Source: Methylobacteriaceae bacterium (lineage in GTDB: Bacteria; Pseudomonadota; Alphaproteobacteria; Rhizobiales; Beijerinckiaceae). From it: 10,270 nucleotides of DNA. The stretch lies in assembly GCA_019247255.1 (NCBI GenBank), contig JAFAPJ010000088.1, forward strand, positions 1 to 10,270, read 5' to 3'. Below are positions 6,488 to 10,270 of the stretch, piece after piece. Position 1 is the stretch's first letter, and every line of letters begins with the position of its first letter. The notes beneath the pieces are model-generated. The model was not told the DNA's origin and did not search any database. It worked only from the letters and a program-made list of their open reading frames with translations. Position numbers and translations under genes: made by a program.

Positions 6488-7328
6488 CTACAGCATGGGA
6501 AGCCGGCGCGGCCTGGAACCGAGCGGGAACGCCCGGTCGATCCGGGCGAGCTCGGCTTCCGTCAGTCGCAGCGCGCCGGCCCCTGCGTTGTCGGCCGCGT
6601 GCTCGGGGCTCGACGCCTTCGGGATCGCGAAGGTCGCTGGCGGCCGCACGAGGAACCGAAGGGCGACCTGGCGGGCGGTCGCGCCGTGATGGGCCGCGAT
6701 CTCCTCCAGCACGCGGCCGCCGGGGGTTCTGCGGGTCGGGGAAGCTGTCGTGGCCGAACGGGCTGTAGGCGACCACCGCGACGCCGTGAGCCTCGCACCA
6801 CGGGAGCACGGCGTGCTCGATCGCGCGCTCCTGCAGATGGTAGAGCACCTGGTTGCAGGCGATCCGGCCCTCGCCGCCGGCCTTCCAGGCGGCCTCGAGG
6901 TCGGCCACGTCGAAGTTGCTGACGCCCCAGGACAGGATCTTGCCCTGCTCACGGAGCCGCTCGAAGGCCCCGAAGGTGTCCTCGAGCGGGTGCGAGCCGG
7001 GCCAGTGCAGGAGGTAGCAATCCAGCCGGTCGGTGCGCAAACGGGCGAGCGACCGCTCGCAGGCCGCGACGGTCCCGGCGCGGGAGGCGTTGCCGGGGAG
7101 GACCTTGGAGACGAGGAACACCTCGTCGCGCCGCCCGGCGATCGCCTCCGCGACCACGGTCTCGGCATCACCGTACATCTCGGCGGTGTCGATGTGGGTC
7201 ATGCCGAGGTCGAGGCCGCGGCGCAGGGCGGCGACCGCGGTCGGCCTGTGCGCGTCGTCGATGTACCAGGTTCCCTGGCCGACGGCCGCGACCTCGCGCG
7301 CGGCGGGACCGAACGGCCGCAACTCCAT
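6488..7328 (-). pseudogene. Aldo/keto reductase interrupted by a +1 frameshift
   Basis: The frame from ATG 7328 ([10 protein letters not shown], then VGQGTW) encodes an aldo/keto reductase up to DPQNP. The rest of the family sequence ([24 protein letters not shown], then [15 protein letters not shown], ending RRLPML) continues one base out of phase to the TAG at 6488-6490. Removing one base from the five-G run at 6722-6726 restores a 279-residue protein exactly. The catalytic tetrad Asp47, Tyr52, Lys75 and His108 lies before the break; the NADPH-phosphate-binding IPKASS region lies after it. Without correction the product reads on past 6488 with an unrelated tail, antisense to the channel gene, to a stop at 5877. 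A GTG at 7400, overlapping the upstream stop as GTGA, is an alternative coupled start adding 24 residues. It is last in the minus-strand run. This may be a real mutation, a phase-variable tract, or a sequencing error. Confidence 0.85.
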
Positions 7329-7396
7329 GCGGGACGAGAGCGCCCCGTCCCGCATCTTGGGAATGGCTGCCACAGTCCGCCCGGCCTCGCGCGGGA

Positions 7397-7975
7397 TCAC
7401 GAGGCGGCCGCTCGCGCCGCCTGCCCGCCCCGCAGTCGTCCGAAGAGGGCGATCATCGCCCTGTTGAAAGCCGGGATGTCGTCGGGTTTCCGGCTCGTCA
7501 CGAGGTTCCCGTCGACAACCGCCTCCTGATCCTGCCAGTCGACGCCGGCGTTCTCGAGGTCGGTCTGGAGCGAGGGCCAGGAGGTCATCTTGCGCCCCCG
7601 CATCTTGCCGGTCTCGATCAGGGTCCAGGGTCCGTGGCAGATGGAGGCGACGGGTTTGCCGGCGTCGAGGAAGGCTTGCGCGAAGACGACCGCGTCCTCG
7701 TTCATGCGCAGCACGTCGGGGTTCAGGACGCCTCCTGGCAGGAGTATCGCGTCGAAGTCCTCAGCGCGAGCCTTGGCGAGCGTCAGGTCGACGGGGAACT
7801 CGTCGCCCCACTCCGTGAATTTCCAGGCCTTCACCTGATCGCTCTTCGGCGACACCAGCCGGGTCTGAGCGCCAGCCTCGTCGAGCGCCCGGCGAGGCTC
7901 GGTCATCTCGACCTGCTCGAATCCGTCCGTGACCAGGATCGCCACCCTCACGCCGTCGAGATCTGTGTCAGCCAA
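7397..7975 (-). CDS. DJ-1/PfpI family protein (class I glutamine amidotransferase-like)
   Basis: 192 residues, the usual length for the PfpI/YhbO branch. The start is TTG at 7975, supported by GGAGG (7983-7987) 7 bases upstream; no ATG fits. The fold shows [13 protein letters not shown] with Glu20, DAILLPGG (75-82), and the nucleophile elbow SICHGPW with Cys113 and His114, followed by [14 protein letters not shown]. Cys and Glu are both present, so the active centre looks intact. Members have been described as stress proteins, proteases, glyoxalases or deglycases; the activity of this one cannot be decided from sequence. It sits between the second dehydrogenase and the aldo/keto reductase, and its TGA overlaps a GTG in the reductase frame. 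The setting suggests a role in carbonyl or oxidative stress in the cytoplasm. Confidence 0.92.
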   Translation of the reverse strand: MADTDLDGVRVAILVTDGFEQVEMTEPRRALDEAGAQTRLVSPKSDQVKAWKFTEWGDEFPVDLTLAKARAEDFDAILLPGGVLNPDVLRMNEDAVVFAQAFLDAGKPVASICHGPWTLIETGKMRGRKMTSWPSLQTDLENAGVDWQDQEAVVDGNLVTSRKPDDIPAFNRAMIALFGRLRGGQAARAAAS

Positions 7976-7982
7976 GTCCGTG

Positions 7983-7987
7983 CCTCC
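7983..7987 (-). promoter_or_regulatory. Ribosome-binding site deciding the TTG start of the PfpI-like gene
   Basis: GGAGG on the minus strand lies 7 bases before the TTG at 7975-7973. It supports this unusual start codon, which also gives the expected N-terminal length before the first beta strand (VAILVTDG). Confidence 0.65.
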
Positions 7988-8039
7988 GTGAGACGAGAGT
8001 CGATTGTGCCGAGTTCGGGGCGCCGCCTCTGAGCAGCGA

Positions 8040-8054
8040 GATCGGGACCCGATC
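8040..8054. repeat. Perfect inverted repeat in the dehydrogenase-PfpI gap
   Basis: GATCGGG (8040-8046) and CCCGATC (8048-8054) form a perfect inverted repeat around a single A. It starts 17 bases after the dehydrogenase stop (reading on the minus strand) in the 96-base gap before the PfpI-like gene. A one-base centre makes it a poor RNA hairpin unless the end pairs open, and it has no T-run, so a protein-binding operator is as likely as a partial terminator or processing site. Confidence 0.45.
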
Positions 8055-8071
8055 GCTCACCAAGCCTGCGA

Positions 8072-9244
8072 TCACGGCGCGAAGACCGCGCGCACGCAGC
8101 CGTCCGTCTTGTGCTTGAACATGTCGTAGCCGCGCGGCCCGTCCTCGAGCGAGAAGCGGTGCGTGGCGAGGTAGGCCGGGTTCAGCTCACCCTTCTGGGC
8201 GTGCGCGAGGAGCCGGTCCATGTAGGCCTGTCCGTGCTGCTGCGCGCTGCGCAACGTCATGCCCTTGTTCATGATGGCGCCCATCGGGAACTTGTCGATC
8301 ACCCCGTAGACGCCGAGGACCGAGAGCGTGCCGCCCTTGCGGCAGGCCGTGACGGCCTCTCGCAGGGCCTGGCCGCGATCCGTCTCCAGGCGCAGCGCCT
8401 GCTTGACGCGGTCATAGGCGTATTGCGATCCGGTGCCGTGCGCCTCCATCCCGACCGCGTCGATGCAGGAATCGGGACCGCGCCCGCCCGTCATCTCCCG
8501 CAGCGCCTCCCCGACGCTGTCGACCTCGGTGTAGTCGATCGTCTCCGAGCCGGCGTGCTCGCGCGCCATCCGCAGACGCTCGGGGTACCGGTCGATCGCG
8601 ATCACCCGTTCGGCGCCCATGAGCCGCGCGCTCTGCTGAGCCATCAGGCCCACGCCGCCGCAGCCCCAGACCGCGACCGTGTCGCCCGGCTGGATGCCGC
8701 AGAAATCAGCGCCCATGTATCCGGTCGGCGCCGCGTCGGAGAGGAAGAGCGCCGTCTCGTCCGACACGCCGTCGGGGACCTTGAAGCAGTCGTTGTCGGC
8801 AAAGGGAACACGGACGTATTCCGCATGCGCGCCTGCGTAACCGCCGAACGCGTGAGTGTATCCGTAGATGCCGGCCGTTTGATAGCCGCCGAAGAGCGGC
8901 GCCTGCAGCTCGGGCTTCGGATGGGTGTTGTCGCAGAGAGAGTAGAGGTGATTCTGACAGTACCAGCACTGGCCGCAGACGATGAAGGACGGAACGACGA
9001 CGCGGTCGCCCTTCTTCACCCGCTTCACCTCGGGGCCGACATCCTCGATCACGCCCATGAACTCGTGACCGATCACGTCCCCGGCCTTCATGGTGGGGCT
9101 GTAGCCGTCGATGAAGTGCAGGTCCGAGCCGCAGGTCGTCGAGAGGCTGACGCGCAGGATGGCGTCGTGCGGATTGACGATCTCGGGGTCCTTGACCGTG
9201 CCGACGCGCAGGTCGTTCACGCCGTTCCAGTAGAGCGCTCGCAT
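8072..9244 (-). CDS. Zinc-dependent alcohol dehydrogenase, formaldehyde-dehydrogenase-like (second copy)
   Basis: 390 residues from ATG 9244, with AAGGAGA upstream (about 9252-9258) overlapping the stop of the SRPBCC gene; the frame remains open to 9358 but that extension lies within the SRPBCC gene. Catalytic-zinc ligands are Cys38 (TTCGSDLH), His60 and Glu61 (GHEFMG) and Asp170 (FLSD). The structural zinc site has Cys90, Cys93, Cys96 and Cys104. The nucleotide-binding loop is GCGGVG (194-199) with Asp218 (AIDRYPERL), favouring NAD. It aligns along its full length with the product of 3614-4789 (shared GYTH..GGY.G, AEY.RVPFAD, KVPDGV, MNKG.T.R.AQ), so the two are clear but diverged paralogues rather than a recent duplication. 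Expected reaction: NAD-linked alcohol or aldehyde oxidation in the cytoplasm. Substrate undetermined. Confidence 0.93.
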   Translation of the reverse strand: MRALYWNGVNDLRVGTVKDPEIVNPHDAILRVSLSTTCGSDLHFIDGYSPTMKAGDVIGHEFMGVIEDVGPEVKRVKKGDRVVVPSFIVCGQCWYCQNHLYSLCDNTHPKPELQAPLFGGYQTAGIYGYTHAFGGYAGAHAEYVRVPFADNDCFKVPDGVSDETALFLSDAAPTGYMGADFCGIQPGDTVAVWGCGGVGLMAQQSARLMGAERVIAIDRYPERLRMAREHAGSETIDYTEVDSVGEALREMTGGRGPDSCIDAVGMEAHGTGSQYAYDRVKQALRLETDRGQALREAVTACRKGGTLSVLGVYGVIDKFPMGAIMNKGMTLRSAQQHGQAYMDRLLAHAQKGELNPAYLATHRFSLEDGPRGYDMFKHKTDGCVRAVFAP

Positions 9245-9257
9245 GATCCGGTCTCCT

Positions 9258-9965
9258 TCAGCGCGTGTCGGCGCGAGCGGCCGGCTGGCGCTCAGTGGTC
9301 GGGATTTCGCCGGTCTCGACCAAGCTCTTGAAGCGCCGAAGGACACCGTCGGCGACAAGGTCGAGGGGCGCCGTTCCGAGGAGCGCGACGGCCGCGTCGC
9401 CGAGCATGCCGCCAGGCGGGTCGAACCGGACGCGCAGGGTGGCCACGGTGCCGCGGTCGGCGGGGGCCGGGCGGAAGCGGATCGATCCCTCGTTCGGGAT
9501 GGGGGCGCCAGGGAGCGAGCGCCAGCCGGCGCCCTCGCCGGGCTGGTCCGCCAGCATCTCGGAATCCCATTCGGTGACCGCGCCGAGCGGTCCTTCGGCC
9601 GTCCAGTGCATGCGACCGTCCCCCATCGCCCGCACGGCCGCGAACCCTGCCATGACCTTCGTCAACGTTCCCGGGTCGCGCCAGCGCTGGCCGAGCTCGC
9701 TGGCGGCCCGGCCGATCGTGATCGACCGCTCCACCTCCGGCTCGCCCGCCAGGGCGCCGTCCCGCCCGGCGCGCTCCGGTCTTCGGCGATCGGGCGGCCG
9801 CCCTCGCAGAACGCCGACCGCCGTCACGCCGGCGAAAGCCGTGAGCGCGAGCGCGACCGGAACCCAGCTCGTGCCCTGGGTGACTCTCCCGCCCGCGGTG
9901 CCCGGAGACGGTCGGCCACGCTGCGGTGAACCGCGCCTTTGCTTGAGTCCGACGTCGTCCGACAC
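9258..9965 (-). CDS. Membrane-anchored SRPBCC (cyclase/dehydrase-type) protein
   Basis: 235 residues from GTG 9965, chosen because GGAGG at 9971-9975 lies 5 bases upstream; an ATG at 10109 is in frame but adds a 48-residue low-complexity segment. After a basic, Gly/Pro-rich N-terminus there is one membrane segment at about residues 34-53 (WVPVALALTAFAGVTAVGVL). A START/SRPBCC-like domain follows at about 77-222: EVERSITIGRAASELGQRWRD, FAAVRAMGDGRMHWTAEGP, TEWDSEM, and a C-terminal helix LVADGVLRRFKSLVETGE. This fold binds hydrophobic ligands; no catalytic residues can be assigned. It is the first gene of the minus-strand run, 13 bases before the dehydrogenase start. The pairing of SRPBCC proteins with formaldehyde-dehydrogenase-like genes suggests a linked function, which is unproven. 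The domain probably faces one side of the inner membrane. Confidence 0.82.
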   Translation of the reverse strand: MSDDVGLKQRRGSPQRGRPSPGTAGGRVTQGTSWVPVALALTAFAGVTAVGVLRGRPPDRRRPERAGRDGALAGEPEVERSITIGRAASELGQRWRDPGTLTKVMAGFAAVRAMGDGRMHWTAEGPLGAVTEWDSEMLADQPGEGAGWRSLPGAPIPNEGSIRFRPAPADRGTVATLRVRFDPPGGMLGDAAVALLGTAPLDLVADGVLRRFKSLVETGEIPTTERQPAARADTR

Positions 9966-9970
9966 GCCCG

Positions 9971-9975
9971 CCTCC
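9971..9975 (-). promoter_or_regulatory. Ribosome-binding site deciding the GTG start of the SRPBCC gene
   Basis: GGAGG on the minus strand, 5 bases before the GTG at 9965. It favours this start over the in-frame ATG at 10109, whose extra 48 residues would span the motif copy at 10019-10035. Confidence 0.55.
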
Positions 9976-10018
9976 CGGTTCGCGGCCGGATAACGACGGG
10001 CACGCCCAGGCTGGTTGC

Positions 10019-10035
10019 TAAGGGGTGTTCCTAAG
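10019..10035 (+). promoter_or_regulatory. Candidate regulator-binding site ahead of the SRPBCC operon (motif copy C)
   Basis: These bases read TAAG, six bases, TCCTAAG, which matches the pattern TACG-N6-CCCTARG of copies A and B except at two fixed positions. The CTAAGG element occurs twice here (10018 and 10031), giving a short direct repeat CTAAGGGGTGTTC / CTAAGGACGTTC. It lies about 54-70 bases upstream of the GTG at 9965, a normal place for an operator or activator site. Its identity as a binding site is inferred and weaker than for the other two. Confidence 0.3.
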
Positions 10036-10076
10036 GACGTTCCCGGGGGCGTGCCGGCCGTACCGCTGAGCGCCTT

Positions 10077-10121
10077 GCACGGTGCTCTCATGCCAGAAGC
10101 CGCTGACACCGTGCTTCGGCA
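10077..10121. repeat. Nested inverted repeats downstream of the integrase end
   Basis: GCACGGTG (10077-10084) and CACCGTGC (10107-10114) form a perfect 8-bp inverted repeat with a 22-base spacer. Overlapping it, TGCCAGAAGC (10091-10100) pairs with GCTTCGGCA (10113-10121) apart from one bulged base, so two alternative folds compete. The element lies 70-115 bases beyond the stop of the recombinase. It could be a transcript end for that gene or recombinase arm/core sequence; neither a T-run nor a repeated att core is visible in the window. Confidence 0.35.
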
Positions 10122-10190
10122 GGCCCGCGAGGTCAGTTCGTCGAAGCCGAAGACCTCGCAAGCACTGCGGCTGGAGCCGCCGTGCGTGAC

Positions 10191-10270
10191 TCAGAGGTCA
10201 GTCTGCTCGGACAGGATCAGGGCATCGTCCACCTCGATCCCGAGATAACGGACGGTGCTCTCCAGTTTCG
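10191..10270 (-). CDS. Tyrosine recombinase (integrase), C-terminal end only (5' part outside window)
   Basis: Only 25 codons are visible, ending in TGA at 10193-10191. They read KLESTVRYLGIEVDDALILS followed by EQTDL. The segment TVRYLG matches the end of phage/plasmid-type tyrosine recombinases, where the Tyr is the nucleophile that attaches to DNA. The following acidic IEVDDAL tail is, from memory, typical of a Rhizobiales integrase group with the HTKLESTVRYLG signature. The rest of the gene must lie to the right. It transcribes toward the SRPBCC operon on the same strand, with 225 bases between. A complete gene would suggest a mobile element or genomic island boundary nearby. Confidence 0.75.
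   Translation of the reverse strand, partial: KLESTVRYLGIEVDDALILSEQTDL

Noticed and set aside
8111..9331. A 406-codon open frame on the plus strand opposite the second dehydrogenase.
   Set aside because: Also an antisense shadow; the minus strand carries the full set of zinc-ligand and Rossmann motifs.
10015..10248. A 77-codon open frame on the plus strand at the right end.
   Set aside because: Its translation is unstructured, and it overlaps the antisense recombinase end and the promoter region of the SRPBCC operon.
1..10270. CRISPR arrays, tRNA or rRNA genes, insertion-sequence ends.
   Set aside because: I looked for regularly spaced repeats, cloverleaf-type sequence and transposase motifs and saw none; only the recombinase end at the right edge hints at mobility.

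Overview
The window is high-GC DNA (GC-rich third codon positions, GTG and TTG starts) that reads like an alphaproteobacterium of the Methylobacterium/Rhizobiales type. That placement rests on protein character recalled from memory: FixJ-like output domains, glutathione-independent formaldehyde-dehydrogenase-like alcohol dehydrogenases and a Rhizobiales-style integrase end. It was not checked by a search.

Left part (1-1230): the 3' end of a LacI-family regulator is followed by a 312-base non-coding stretch holding a perfect 10-bp GC hairpin and a dyad motif, then a small unrecognised ORF on the + strand. Centre-left (1229-3493, minus): a large sensor-regulator with four PAS-type domains, a receiver-like domain lacking key residues, and a LuxR/FixJ-type helix-turn-helix, with no kinase domain. 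It is divergent from the next gene across a 120-base intergenic region.

Centre (3614-6470, plus): an apparent three-gene operon encodes a formaldehyde-dehydrogenase-like zinc alcohol dehydrogenase, a small membrane-associated protein of unknown function, and a potassium-channel-like membrane protein with an altered selectivity filter. It converges, 17 bases apart, on a minus-strand group that reads leftward from 9965 to 6488: a membrane-anchored SRPBCC protein, a second formaldehyde-dehydrogenase-like dehydrogenase, a DJ-1/PfpI-family protein, and an aldo/keto reductase broken by a one-base frameshift in a run of five G. At the right edge is the C-terminal end of a tyrosine recombinase carrying its nucleophilic tyrosine, so this may be the margin of a mobile or accessory region.

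As a whole, the window looks like a stress/aldehyde-handling cassette: two paralogous zinc dehydrogenases, an aldo/keto reductase and a DJ-1-type protein, plus membrane helper proteins. The PAS-LuxR protein is a candidate local regulator. A shared 17-bp motif, TACG-N6-CCCTARG and near variants, occurs in three intergenic regions: ahead of the small ORF, between the regulator and the first dehydrogenase, and ahead of the SRPBCC operon. This regulatory link is inference.
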